Notes: generated by a model from the sequence alone, not told the origin. Counted from the stretch's first letter, positions 50,123 through 62,510 are shown. The stretch is 64,000 nt of DNA from Nephromyces sp. MM_2019 (GCA_015657535.1 JADHZB010001682.1:6956-70955); one strand, 5' to 3'. Numbers and translations: made by a program.

Positions 50123-50916
50123 TCATAGTTTGAGAGACTGCATGTATATTGAGCAATGATAAGCTACCTCCTTCTCCTTTCCTTCATCTGTGTTTGCTGC
50201 AATTTCGGAGTCGTCGTTCTCTTCGCCCTTAAGAAAGTATGCCAGAGTATTAGAACAATGTATTTTTATAGCTGTGATTTTAAGGTACCTGGTCCAGCTC
50301 TTCAAACTCCCCCATCTCTATAGGTAGATCAGAAGCTGCCCTGTTTTGCGTATGCCTCACAAATTGCACTTACTTTTGGCTTCATTTTCCTTATACTCAT
50401 TTTCTTCCTCTCTAATATTGGCTGTGTTGTAATATAGAAAGTGGACAGCGAGAGTTTAGCTCACCTCTTCCTCGCATCCTTTATCTGATGGATGATTTTG
50501 GCAATTAAGTACGTCTAGTAGAAGCAATGCTTTGCAATTAACGTACATATTGTCCTGCTTCCTCATCCTCATCCCCATCATCCATGGATTCATTAGAAAA
50601 ATTAGTGGCGTCTACAGGCATACTCATTTTTTTGTAATCAATTTTTTGTTACTTTGATGACTATAGGTGTGGCTTAACACCTATCCTTACTTTCTTCATC
50701 CATATCATCCTCGTTTTCTAATTCATCCGCATTGGTTTTTTCTGCCTTGTATTGCGTGGTGGGACCTGCTGTAGCTTCAGGATCTTTTAAGATACTGGCA
50801 GAGTTCAGCAGTAAACTTGAATCAGGATCTCGAAGACTTAAGCCATGACAAAGGAGACCATCCCCAAATCCCGATACAAGAATGAAAAGTAGGGCTAATA
50901 GGTTCCACCTCTTCAT
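50123..50916 (-). CDS. Secreted acidic protein with many tiny exons
   Basis: Exons 50916-50691, 50611-50547, 50484-50465, 50411-50374, 50317-50289 and 50227-50123 form a phase-consistent 160-residue frame ending at TGA. Introns are 79, 62, 53, 56 and 61 nt. The start MKRWNLLALLFILVSGFG is a classic signal peptide. The rest is Asp/Glu-rich (MDDGDEDEEAGQ, EENDDSEIAANTDEGKEKE) and probably disordered, with one NATN glycosylation sequon. The last exon could instead be spliced at 50167 to a short coding block ending at 50025. No conserved domain; exported or ER/lumenal calcium-binding roles are possible but unproven. Confidence 0.62.
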
Positions 50917-51643
50917 TTTGTTAACCTTTTATCAGCGAACGGATAGTCAGATCGAAAACGTGACTGGAATAATCGTTTCGACTGCTAAAAAATATTAATT
51001 GAATCGCAAGTGTAGCGTTTATGGTAATACATGTGCCGGGTCACTAACATAACAAAAAGTTTTTGCACAACTCGCTTAACACCTTTTAATACTTAGTGCT
51101 ACTGGCTAATTGTATAGTTTTCCAACATGCAAACCTGAACACTCTGCTTTAAAAAAAATCAAAATTTAATTTGGCATGGCTTTTTTAATTTCGTAATGCT
51201 GGTCTAGCGCTTGATACTTGACTTCTTTTGTGTACGTACAACGGTACTACAGGTGTTGGGCATTTTTAGCAGGCATTATCAAGTTACTTAGGCGAAGAAC
51301 ATAGCACAAGGTATTAGTGGTTATTTAGGAGACAAACTTATTTAGCTGATTCTTTGATTTCATCAAAAGGCACTTCGAAATGCTTGTAGTATGAAGTTGG
51401 AACTTACGTATAGGTTTATAAGCGTGTTTACTCATTTGAACAGTTGATTGTAGAAGCTAACATTGCTTATATTTTCTTTACGCCACTTATGAATAATCCC
51501 ATACAGTGAGCAAGTGCATAAACTACGAAAATGTGAAAGTCTAAGCTGAGCGGCATGAATGGAGCAAATTGCGCAGTATCAATCTAGGTTTCACCATGGA
51601 ACTATTTCATTAGGTAAAGCTTTTCGTGTGTTTATGTATTTGC

Positions 51644-51910
51644 ATGGCAACAATTAATTCAAAACTAGAAAACTCCCTGAGTCAGACTAGTAGCCACGAG
51701 TTGCAACAGGAGCAGCACATTGAATTTCGTGACCTTTTTAGGAAGATGCAATATATAATGTGAGAGCTAAATGAAGCTTCAGGTGGTAGAAACTTTTTTT
51801 TGATTAAAATTTTTTTCCGAAGTCTTGCTTTTGCGACAACGAATGCTTTGCCTTTAGGCTTCTCTAATTGCCATGTCAACCATGAAGCTTCTAAAAAACT
51901 CAAAAAATAG
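51644..51910 (+). CDS. Small two-exon hypothetical protein, 67 residues
   Basis: Exon 51644-51759 starts at an ATG (MATINSKLENSLSQ) and ends at a gtgaga donor. A 63-nt intron with a T-rich 3' end joins in phase to exon 51823-51910, which ends at TAG. The product is polar and Gln/Glu-rich at first (HELQQEQHIEF), then has a weakly hydrophobic stretch and a basic KKLKK end. The minus-strand frame over the same bases is a shadow. No family is recognised. Confidence 0.5.
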
Positions 51911-53400
51911 AGTCCAGCCTTTTATGATTCTTCTGAAGTGAATGCAAAGCTAGTTCAGCTTCGCGTGATAATAGCCGTATGCAAAGCAAGTAAATTCGAA
52001 CGGTTCATTGAAAAAAAAAATCTTTTCAAAATGGTAATAGTAAATTGGTCGTTTTGAAAAAAGCATTAGCATCTTAAAAAAAGGAGATTTTTCTGTACTA
52101 TTTTTTTTAACTCATAAAACCAAACAATACTCCGCAAAATTTGCGTGGAATTAAGTCGGCCAGATTTTTGTATGCGAAAAAATTTAGTGATAACGCGGTT
52201 TATTGATGTGCATATGTGCCATGTCCCTAATGAGATATCAAATGAACAATCAGATTCTAAAATTATACATCTACATTACCGATCAATACTGTAATAATGA
52301 GAAGCCTTCAATTTTGTATTATAAAAAGTATGTACGGATGGTAGTGTTCATATATTGAGCTGAGTTACAGCTCTGCTACGTTGATATTTTTTAAGGCTTC
52401 ACAAGTACATTCTGATCCATATTACTATAGCTTAACTCTACATATCTGACAGTAGAGCTACGCATTTTTGGCTTGTTTTTTGGGTTGCAGCTGCTTTGTT
52501 TACATCAAGCTTGGTAGTAACTAAATGATGCTGTGCGGCATATATGAGAATCTTTTAGAAGTAGTTTTTCGGCCATAACACCCAGTTTGAAGTAGTGTCA
52601 CTGGTAGGTATGCCTCATAAGTTACCTTACAACTTTGATACTCTCGATGTAATGTTAACAAGGTCCCAAGCAAAGGTGCCTATTGTTATAGTGACTAATT
52701 TAGCTCGTAATTTATTTTACCTTGCTGAGATCACTGCGAGCAAAACTCGCTCGCCTTGCCTATTATTTTGCCGTGAAGTATTGATACAGATCCTTGATCA
52801 AACCCCCGGACAAGAAAGCGTGCTTATCTTGTTTTGAAGTAGTCGATACCTTTTGCTTGCTGTTATCATGAAAAGACTATTTCGTTTGTTTTACCTTTGA
52901 ATAAAAAGACCTCTCCAAAGGTTCGAGTTGCGGTTGGGCCCATCGCCCGAAGATTCCAATGGTATGCTACCGAGACGAGGTAGCAGTGACAGGTAGGTGG
53001 AGTTTTAGTCACGCGCTCAGCTAGTCAACTCTAGTCCTACAGTACTAATATAGGTATTCGTTGGATGTCACTCTTTTGTACGTAAACCCAGTGTGTGAGA
53101 TCACATCAACCGGGGAAACTTCGGACTTTGAAGAGGAGCAGCTCTCTATGCTTTTAATCTAATCGTTTGCTGTATTGCACACCTTTTGGAAGATTAAAGC
53201 TCGCTTCATGTCATTAAGCATTCTGCAATGTTGGGCGATAACAGGTTTGTGTGACATTGTAGACCTTGCATAACTTGCATGTGCGGTAAAACCTGTGTAA
53301 GTATTCGTGGGTTTCAAGGCACCAAAATTTCCCTGCTATGATGCTTACTACTTCAGGCGGGCCTGCTCGTGCTGAAGCGAAAGGGTGATAACATTGGAAA
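51911..53400. other. Upstream region of the 837-codon gene; one weak coding block
   Basis: Mostly non-coding. A plus-strand frame 52595-52837 includes ATG-initiated, moderately coding-like sequence (MPHKLPYNFDTLDVMLTRSQ) but lacks splice partners. The last few hundred bases probably contain the promoter of the gene starting at 53401. Confidence 0.3.
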
Positions 53401-55914
53401 ATGTCTTGTGAACTGAAGACTGAAGCCCCTGGTACTTCTGCATGGAGTAGTAGCGATGCTGAAGACAGCGAGAAAGAATATTACAAGTTTCGCATACGAA
53501 ATACCAGGAAAAAATTTGGTTTTCAGGATGGTTCTGCTTCCGTGATGCTCAATGCAGAGGAGAGCAACAATTCCTCCTATGAAAAAATATCGTTGGCCCC
53601 AGGCCCTTTGAATGTTGCTCCAAAGATTAGAGATGGAGATACACTGCAAGATTCTTATCTCCCTGAAAATGCAAAGGGAAGGATTAGCGGAAGACTTCGT
53701 AGGAACGTTTCTGCAGCTCAGAACGAATTACCAGAACTTCCAATTAACGTAGATTCTACAGATGTAACCCCTGCAGAAACTAATGCTGAGGGAGCATATA
53801 GTAGAAACCCCGGTCGCGTTAAGAGCTCTGAGAGGAAGCGGCGCTTTTCTGCTCTAGCTCGTCGCATTAGAAATTTCAAAAATAAAAATTTTTCCGACGA
53901 AAGTGCTTCTGAAGATTCTGAGACTACACTGGATAATATGAGTCCCTTTCTGAGTTCTTACCCTACCCGTTTTCAATTGCAAACGCGCAGTAAGTTGAAA
54001 TTTTTGGCATTTTCCAATGATTGGTACGGAGATAAAAGTGAGGTTATAGATAACGGTGTTGCTGCAGGTTTAGCTGAAGAGAGTGGAATGAGCGATTTTA
54101 TACACGACGAAGAAGTTAGATGTGATGAAGACACAGAAAGCGAAGTAGCTTCGACTTCTCAAGAGGAAGCTGAATATCTAGAAAGTCCTTCGAGTCATTC
54201 TGTTGCTACTAGCGAGGAAAATGACGCCGAAGAGTTGTTTTATCATCACAGGTTTTATAGAGAGGATTCTCCAACCCATACAATTTTTTTAGGATCTCTA
54301 TCTTTCCATGCAGCGTTTATGAAGTATATAGAATACCTTGCCCTGTGTTTAATTTCTCCCTCTTTAAGCTTTCCATTCCCAAGAGAGAGCAGTAGGAGGG
54401 TAAAGGGCTGCAAGAGACTCGATGAGGGCAGCTTTCACTTCGGATCTCATCAGCCTGCTATATCAAAGATTGAGAAGTACGTGCTTTCAAAGCGAGATAT
54501 GTATGACACTAATCCGTTTCCTCGTGATTTTAAGCAAGCTGTGGGAAATCAGGTTTCATGTAGCATCTATGATTTAGGAACAACCGTGATTGAAGACAAG
54601 TGCATTGTCTGTAACAACCCCCTGCATGTTCCGAATTGCCTTGTGCTCGAAGGAAGAAGTTGTGACTCCTTCGATATTTGGAACGGAAACTACAGATTAT
54701 GGCATAATGCCATGCAACTCCCTTGGATTGGCTCCAAATTTTTCCCTGAATTTGAAGACCCTCTCTCCAGCCGGAGGCGTGGTGCTTTGAAGGGCAGGAA
54801 AATGAAGGCAATACTCTCTCACAGTTTCGATGCTAGCCCGGCTTCTCCGCAATCTTCCAGTAAGAAATTTTTTTCCTATGAGCAAAATGGCAGAAAATTT
54901 TCTTCGAAAACTGTCGATTATGACGTAGAGGCTCCTGAAAAATGTTTATCGCAGAGCAGTTCTAGCAAAATTAATGGAATACGAAAATCTGCTCGCTTAG
55001 GGGGAAAAAGCACACAAGTTACAAGTTCGAAGGAGGACTTTGAGAAAAAAGATGCTCCTGGCAATCAAATCTCTGATACTGATGTGCAAGAGAACTTGAA
55101 AAGAATAATGATTGAAAAATCTTCGAAAAAATTCACTAGATTGCGAAGGTGTTCACTTGAGGCTGAGCATAGCGAAGGAGAATTGCCAAGCACTGACTCT
55201 TCTCTCTCCGAACGAGTCGATGCTAGTGACAAAAAAGCTGAATATCCAGCTTGCCAAAATAAAAAGAAGGGCTTGAAAATGTGGAGGTGTAGACATAGGG
55301 GCATATCGGAAGAAGATTCCGATGATATAATTGAAGAAACTGAGTTCATTGAGAACTCTCATGGGCAAGTGTTAACTCATTTGGAAGCCACTGATTCTGG
55401 AAAACAATGTTCCTCGAAAGGTAGTCAAGCTGAACTTGTCGACAACATGCTTCCTAGTGAAGCTGCTTCCTACAGAAATGAACTTGATTTTTCAGAGGTT
55501 GAGATTAGTGGCTCTGAGGACTCAGATAGTGGTCCGATATTTTCCAATAAAGTTCAAGGCGCAAGAAATCGTTCGAGTGATGATAGCAATTGGCATAATA
55601 TTTACAATGACCTCGATGAAACCTCTCAGAATTTGTTGCAGGATAGCATGGTTCCATCTGGAAAGGTGGAGTTTATTATAGGCAGACACTGTGGCCGCCA
55701 AGCGATGATGTGGCATACGCTGCAGTTCTTTAAATACAATCTATTAAGGGAGACATATAAGGGATTAAAAAAACTTTTAAAGGCGAAAGATACCCCTAAA
55801 GAGCCATTATTAGCTTGCCAGTTTGTGGGTGAACGGGTGGGCAATATGCATTTTCAGAGCTTTGAAAGCATAGTGATGAATGCTAATGTTCTAAAAAGGC
55901 AGCACCCCGACTAG
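53401..55914 (+). CDS. Large unspliced acidic, serine-rich hypothetical protein
   Basis: An uninterrupted ATG-to-TAG frame of 837 codons. The N-terminal third is acidic and serine-rich, with many SxE/SxD sites that suit casein-kinase-2-type phosphorylation (SSSDAEDSEKE). A central segment, about residues 295-485, looks folded. It has hydrophobic stretches, a CIVCNNPLHVPNC cysteine motif and conserved-looking WHNAMQLPWIGSKFFPEFED. It is followed by basic clusters. A second acidic stretch, about residues 610-760, precedes a more ordered C-terminal part (GRHCGRQAMMWHTLQFFKYN). No transmembrane helix or signal peptide is clear. The charged, disordered composition suits a nuclear or chromatin-associated protein, but this is inference and no family is recognised. 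Confidence 0.85.
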   Translation: MSCELKTEAPGTSAWSSSDAEDSEKEYYKFRIRNTRKKFGFQDGSASVMLNAEESNNSSYEKISLAPGPLNVAPKIRDGDTLQDSYLPENAKGRISGRLRRNVSAAQNELPELPINVDSTDVTPAETNAEGAYSRNPGRVKSSERKRRFSALARRIRNFKNKNFSDESASEDSETTLDNMSPFLSSYPTRFQLQTRSKLKFLAFSNDWYGDKSEVIDNGVAAGLAEESGMSDFIHDEEVRCDEDTESEVASTSQEEAEYLESPSSHSVATSEENDAEELFYHHRFYREDSPTHTIFLGSLSFHAAFMKYIEYLALCLISPSLSFPFPRESSRRVKGCKRLDEGSFHFGSHQPAISKIEKYVLSKRDMYDTNPFPRDFKQAVGNQVSCSIYDLGTTVIEDKCIVCNNPLHVPNCLVLEGRSCDSFDIWNGNYRLWHNAMQLPWIGSKFFPEFEDPLSSRRRGALKGRKMKAILSHSFDASPASPQSSSKKFFSYEQNGRKFSSKTVDYDVEAPEKCLSQSSSSKINGIRKSARLGGKSTQVTSSKEDFEKKDAPGNQISDTDVQENLKRIMIEKSSKKFTRLRRCSLEAEHSEGELPSTDSSLSERVDASDKKAEYPACQNKKKGLKMWRCRHRGISEEDSDDIIEETEFIENSHGQVLTHLEATDSGKQCSSKGSQAELVDNMLPSEAASYRNELDFSEVEISGSEDSDSGPIFSNKVQGARNRSSDDSNWHNIYNDLDETSQNLLQDSMVPSGKVEFIIGRHCGRQAMMWHTLQFFKYNLLRETYKGLKKLLKAKDTPKEPLLACQFVGERVGNMHFQSFESIVMNANVLKRQHPD

Positions 55915-58822
55915 CCAAATTTTGCATGCAGCTTCTAATTATGGGAGAAGATTTCGTTTGGATTTCACTGCTGCGCTGCCTAATGCAGTTACAAAAAAAT
56001 AGCATACTCTGAGGATATGAGTTGAGACGTTATTTGTAGGAACTGTCCATGCTCTACTATTTGCTTTTATTTCTCGTCATCCTACGAGAATCTATTTAAC
56101 AGGTGCAACAGGCGCCTTATGAAATTTTTTTAAAGCAAGATTTTCCAGCGTATTCATCTAAATTTCTTAATTATCACGATTGATAGCTTTTTGAGGTTAC
56201 GGTGATACTTAGAATAAAATTCAGGCTTCCTCAAAGATCTTCCTTGCGTTTCGAGTAGTCGGATGCGAGTGGTGCTTTAGTCCATTTTTTTTCGCGGGAT
56301 ATTCTAAGGTAGAGCAGCGAATACTGATGGTCTTAGTTTCCTCTCATTGTGTAATTTTTGGTTTTTCTAATAGCCTTGTTTTGTGGTGTTAATGATACTT
56401 GCTACCGCTTACATTCATGAGCAAATTTTAATAAGGACATAGTGCCGGAATTACTGCTACTTGTTGACACCAAATAAGGTACTTATCGGTATGAAAAAAA
56501 GTGGTTTCCCAGGGCTTTGTACGCATGCTCTTGACGTAATAGGTGCCAGTAAATGGCGCATGTTCAGCTTAGAGTTATCTTGGCGTACGCGCTTGCTCTC
56601 GTAGAGTCCTTACTCTGTTTAAAAGCTAAATGCAACGGCTGTATGTACACGAAGTATGTTTTGTGCCTTCAGGTAAATTTCCTAGCATGAAATAATGATA
56701 TTTTCATAGTGTTTGCCGTATAAATTTTAAAGCATGCTTGAAGTTAGTTTTAGACAATATTGAGGATCACGTTTTTCAAAGGGTTCGCTTGTTGTGTTGT
56801 TCTCCTTTCGTGCTTAAATATAACTATTTATCTTGTACAGTAAGCAAATTAATTTCCATACGGTACTTGTATGCCAATACCATCCCGCGGTTGGCTTAAT
56901 CTTCAATATTGCGCATTAAGATCTGTTTTACGCCCTGATGTTTTTATTTTCTCGCTCAGCAGTTAGATTTGGGGTTCCTCCAGAGTAAATGTTTGTATTT
57001 CTTACCCTTGAAAGTGCAAAAACAACGGATTTTTATCAGCCTGCTCGAGGAACTAGCTTTTTTTTGTGTGAATAATGTCCAGGCTATGTAGCAGCTGCTA
57101 CCTTTCAAAGATTCTTCCAAAAAATGTGGCCCCGATCTGTATAAAGTTTGTGCTCAAATCAATTATGAAATCGACATCTTCTTTGTGTCTCCCAAACTAA
57201 AATTAAATCTTTTATTGCCACGTGTTCCAATTTTTACCTATTTGACTTACTATATATGCTATGCGTATAAGCTTTCTCTTCCAGCTCCTTCATTTTATAT
57301 AATTCGAATTTTTTGTATTTTTTTAAGTTAAGAATCCATGCGATGAAAGAAATTTAAGCGTGCTAAGCATCTTATTGATTCTTCTTAATATAATCTGTGT
57401 CCTCGGATACTTAAGCGCGTAAATCCTTAGAAATTGTTGAGTACGATTTTATGAGTGGTGGTAGAATATGGCATGCTTAGGTATATATTTGATCTATAAC
57501 CTGGCCAGACTCCAAGCTTTCCTCGTTGACTCTTCAAAAGCTTTCGATGTTGTTGGAAAGTTACGAATTACAGCCGTTGTACTCGTGGTAGTTAAATCTG
57601 GATTTACTAATATACCTCATAGGCTTTGAAATATACTTGTGCACGAAAAGCTAATTTATAATGGGGACTCAGCAGTATCTTAAGGGCCTGCCTCTGAGGC
57701 TTGAGTATCAAACTAATTTTTATGATCAGCGCAATATAAATCTACACTGACCTTTCCTGCATGTACATAGCCTTTAAAAAGTGGGAAAACTGTGCCTTCA
57801 TGGTGCCCGGTAGGTCACTGTTATATGCTTCCTTCTTCATTTGCAAGAGTCAAAAGCATAGAAATGATCAATGCAACTGAATGAAGACCTGCCTATAATT
57901 TTGATGCAATGAGGATGGTGGTATTACTTCGACTAAGGACTGAATAATATCTGAGCGATAAAAAATACTTGCAATGGCACTCCCACTGTATATATTTTGT
58001 TATATCCAAGCTGCCTCACATTTTATGGGTAGCCAAGATCTCTTCTTTTATCAGTGGATAGATGGATAATATCATTTTAGTATGCAGAATTGGAAATTGG
58101 TGCTCAAATATTATAAAAACTTGGGACTATCAAATTTACCCATCATCCAACCAGGCAGTCCTCCTCTTCCAATAGAAGTTAACTGTCTCTTATCTCTGCT
58201 AATTATCAGCAGTGCTGAGTCATGTGTGGTCTACGCGCTCGTAGAAGCCTTCTTGCTACGCGCGCAATGCTTCCTCTTTGTGAGGCAAACCTCTTCCTTC
58301 AATTTAAAGGTTAATAGTAAGGCAGGGAATTAGAATTGGTAGAATTTTGTTTATACAGTCCCGTAAGTGGAGGGTTAGCAATTTTTCTTCGTTTTCACTG
58401 CTCATCAAATTTAGTTTGAAGTTTATAATCTAATGAAGTGCTGTTTTTGCATGATCAAGGTAGAACTGATTCTCTGGGTGAGGTCACCCCCGTGCTGTAC
58501 TATTGGGTTGAAGCGTAAGACAGGAGCAAATATGCGTAGATCATTGCGTTAATCAATACCGATTAGTGTGTGGTTATATCTGCTAATTATTCAGTAGAGT
58601 TTGCATATATCAGGATCTTGCAGGACCTTCGACAGCTTAACTAAGAAAAATGTGCCCGCTCTTGCATCATAAGTAATAAAAATTCAGATATATTTCGTGA
58701 AAAGGCAAGAAATTCAATGCTTTCTCGGATACTTGGGCTGACGCAAGGGGTGATTCACCAAAAAATATTGGAAAAAAGTTTTCAGCATATTCGTGTATCC
58801 TTCCAACTTTAGTACTGCCATT
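55915..58822. other. No gene resolved; ambiguous coding-like block
   Basis: Mostly AT-rich non-coding sequence. Around 58150-58310 both strands show short open, GC-richer frames, possibly an exon on the minus strand. Strand and splice sites could not be decided. Confidence 0.3.
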
Positions 58823-59095
58823 TCACTGAGCGCATTCATCAATTGGTCTTCGGGAGACGAAAAGCATTTCTGCTTTTCTTATGCTTCCTTTGCAAAGTTT
58901 TACTCGAGTTCGAATCCATTGGGATGGGTGGATTTCTGTGAGCAGAGGAGGAGGGTGGCTACCGCTAAATTTGTCTGCGGAGAATTTCCAGGTTGAATTT
59001 TCATTGGGTTTTACAAAATTCTGCACCTGATATATCAGTGACTTCCAGATGCGAGAGGGGCCATAGTACGCGAGCGTTGAGCTGCGATGTTGCAT
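58823..59095 (-). CDS. Candidate small hypothetical protein, 90 residues
   Basis: ATG at 59095 (MQHRSSTLAYYGPSRIWKSL) opens 90 codons ending at TGA. The sequence is hydrophilic, with tryptophans and a SGSHPPPLLTEIHPSQW segment. A plus-strand frame beginning at a cttccaactttag acceptor near 58812 is also open, so strand assignment is uncertain. Internal splicing at a cag-gtgcag site is possible. Family not recognised. Confidence 0.33.
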   Translation of the reverse strand: MQHRSSTLAYYGPSRIWKSLIYQVQNFVKPNENSTWKFSADKFSGSHPPPLLTEIHPSQWIRTRVKLCKGSIRKAEMLFVSRRPIDECAQ

Positions 59096-59846
59096 TGGAT
59101 GGGGCCCTTATATGTATAATTTCAACGTACATTTTTTAAAATCATCTCTGAATGTATTTTCCTTCGGGTCTTTCTACTAGTAAGTGCTTAAGTGTAGGAC
59201 AACAAGGCGTCGTTAGTGCTAGGGGTCCTTGTGCATTTCATTACGAACTTAATTAGGATATCAAGCAATAGAGCAAGAAATTTAGGATTACTGTTATTTG
59301 AAAATGATGCTTTTCAGGTTATATATGCCACTTTCCTCGAATGTGAAGTTTTATGCTTTGCCTAGAAACTCGAATAAATTCAGCGGTGAGCCGCTGTTAG
59401 CGTTAGCATGGCATGCTTTAGGCATGTCGTAAACCTAATTTAGATACTAGCGTGTTAATTAGTTGTGGCACAGCGATCCAAAATTTCCGCAAAATCCGGT
59501 TACTTGAATTATCTTCTTTTTGCTGTTTACTTGGATTACACGCAAACATGCGAGATTGCAAATGATATGCTCTAATTAAGTTTGCTTTTTGCATGCTACG
59601 AAAGTATCTCATCCAGAATGAGCTAGGGTTTGCTTATTTAACAAGGCTGCTTGTACACAGGTGGCAGACGTGGCGGAAATGCAATTCTAGCCAGCTACTC
59701 GATTGCTTTAAAATCTTTGATGACTTGCATGACTGAAAAAGCGCCATTTTCTGACGCTTTCAAAAGGCCGTAGAAAATATGGATATAGCTGCTGAGCGCA
59801 TTTACATCAGGGAATAAATGTTTAGTAAAAAGTAACAAGTTAATTT

Positions 59847-59969
59847 TTGCCCTGGATTCGCGCTACTGATGGCCTAGACATCACCTTTCGCGATGATTAT
59901 TACTTTGATCTAGTCGGAGTCCTTAAAGTCATTGAGGTCCCATACTCGTTACCACCAGGGGATAACAAG
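59847..59969 (+). CDS. Candidate coding exon, hypothetical protein
   Basis: Open plus-strand segment ending at a gtacat donor after GDNK. Its composition is strongly coding-like (DITFRDDYYFDLVGVLKVIE). The acceptor is uncertain (a cctag at 59876 is one choice) and no partner exon was joined. Family not recognised. Confidence 0.38.
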
Positions 59970-60385
59970 GTACATCATAGGCGCTGTGGTGGATGGGCCA
60001 ACGAAAACTTGAGCTATTTTTTGGTTTAAATGAACTGCCCAAGGGCTTCCTTAGAATTTTTGAACTTGCTGCGATCATCGGATAATATTATTTGCCACTC
60101 AAGTTTTTTTCGTTGAAAATGTGTTCCACTATCAGCGTCTCGGCGCAAAAAAAAGAAGCGAAAAAACAATCGCATGCAAATTCTGAAAGGTAGTGTATAA
60201 CAAAGCCCGAAGTTTTGTGGCAGTTACTGAAGTCGCATGTGGTGTCCTTGCATACACTTCTTCGTAGCTGTGTACATGTCGCATCTAGCTTTCAGAAAGG
60301 ATACCTTTGCGTGCCACTCTTGTATACGTATTCCGCGTAAAACCCTGGAGAATACAGCAACAGGTATTAAATCCGTGTTTTCCTG

Positions 60386-62510
60386 ATGTGGAGGAAAATC
60401 TTCACGCTGAATTTTTATGCCAGAAGCACCTTCTTTTTAGTTGGAGGCAGCCTGGCCTATGCTTTCACAAATCCTGATGAGGGAAGTGTTGTTGATGTCT
60501 TCCCAGCTGCTAGACAGCGGGAACATGCCTTCCTATCATTCTACCAGATTGACACAAAAAAGGATTCTAATTTTCGGAATGACATCAAGAATATCCATCG
60601 TTTCTATCAACAACAAAAAGGTAGGATACCAAGAACAGGAGACTTCGCATCAAGAATGATGCTAATAGCGTAAAAGTGTAGCCACTAGTATTAGTACTAT
60701 AGAAAGTGTCTTCGAATGAGCATATTGCTTGAGGTGGAAAAGTGAGTAATATAAGCAGAGAGGACGCAAACGAGAACCTTAAAGGACGGCCAATATTTCA
60801 AATTAGTTCGCATAGTTACCGCCACGTTGATTCTATGTGCTATCTGTCCTGAGTTGAACTGTGAGGCGTATGGTAGCTAGTATAGTCCTTACTGCTTTCT
60901 ATCTACTTGTTTAAGAAAATTACAATTTTTATGGATGTTTTTGGCTGCATAGCATTGTCAAGTAAAATTCTTGTATGCCATGGCGTATTCCATAGCATTT
61001 GTTCATACGTTTTCCCCTAATCTTGACGCTGTTCTTGCATAGGAGGCGCTGTTCACTAAGTACGTACTGGCACTAATTTGTTCTAGTAGGAAAAGTAGCG
61101 CTGCCAATGTTTTCTTGGAAAATATTTTTTGAATAGGTGTAAGACGAAGTGCTTTTATTCTAAAATAATAAGGTGACGTGACGTGTGCTCTTGGACGAGC
61201 CTTTTTTGTGCGATTTGAAACTTGTATTTTGTGCTTTTCGAAGTGTACCCTATGTTTAGCTAAATTTCGAGCATACATTTTTAGGCTGCATTGCGTGCCA
61301 AAGTATTTTACCACTCAGATTGAAGCATTTTCACATTCTATTTTTTTGAAAGATGATATTTTTAGTATTAAGTAAGGATTATGAAGTTCGCCGCCGGAAG
61401 CTGCCACAATTACGGCTCTCATGTTTGCTCTGCCTCTATTACACAGTCCTTGATGATGAGCTCATGATTTTTTACAAGCACTCATTCCCAATTGTGTATT
61501 TCGTATTTATTTGTTAGCTTTATATGAAGTAGTCCGGTGTGAATCTAAGAACATAGAGAGCCGGTTTATGCCGTGGATATTTTGAAATCGGAAATACTGC
61601 TCTTCATTTTTTCTGTGCTGTATGCAACTATTTTTTGAGGTAAACATCTCCTTGGCTGTAAGCTTTTTGGCAATAGTTGGTCTAAGTTATCGTCCTATTT
61701 TAGGCGAAGCTCGCTTGACAACCTTTTCTGAACTGAATTTTCGTCTTTGAATAACGCTGTTGCATATTTGGAATGCAGCGAAAAAAATGCTTACTACAGC
61801 GGTACCACACGCTCTTAACATTCATCTTTTTTTCTGCTAGCGTAGCGTTTACGAAATACTAGGTTTGTTCAATAAAACTGCTTTTTACCTAGTGGTTCCG
61901 TATATGAAAAAGGTTAAAATACGGGGGAAATTTAATGAGTTGCCCATACCAAATGTTAACCTGCAGCTACGGTGTAGAAATGCTGGGATTATAATACAAA
62001 ACTTACATGCATAGTGAAGCGTTTTCACATTTCAATATTTCCCCTTTTTTCAAAACACGCGAATCATCGTTCCCTGGATAAACTAGCATGAGCACGTTCT
62101 AATTATGGTCCTTTTATAGCTGGTCAGGTTTATGTGGAAAAACATGATATATGCTGCTTTCAATTCTGCTTGGTTTCAGTTTAAAAGATAGAGCTGCTTC
62201 AAAAAATGGGGCATTATCTATGGAACTAGTATGATATGTCATCTTATTTTCCGATCATCTGTATGTATCAGGTTACTTATTTACGAGTATGTTGAAAGCT
62301 GAAGGTGAGAACGAAACTGCTAATGATGATGCTTTCCCTTTTCAATATTTTAGCGTCAGCACATGGATGAATCCTGACTCATTCAGGCTGTCTCGTGATC
62401 GTCCCACAGCAATTAGATTGCAGCAAGAAGTTGCTCAGAGTGTGGAATCCTCTGATGTAGTAATGTATAAGATTGTTGCTGATGATAGCGAATACCTACC
62501 AACACTTTAA
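60386..62510 (+). CDS. Two-exon hypothetical protein with N-terminal hydrophobic segment
   Basis: Exon 60386-60620 and exon 62272-62510 are joined by a 1651-nt GT-AG intron in phase 1, giving 157 residues ending at TAA. The N terminus (MWRKIFTLNFYARSTFFLVG, then SLAYAF) is a signal peptide or membrane anchor. The remainder is soluble, with aromatic residues (AFLSFYQIDTKKDSNFRND; FQYFSVSTWMNPDSFRLSRD). The intron is long enough to hide another exon. No family is recognised. Confidence 0.55.

Noticed and set aside
51682..51903. Minus-strand 73-codon basic protein
   Set aside because: Shadow of the plus-strand two-exon gene 51644-51910, which has a start, intron and stop in phase.
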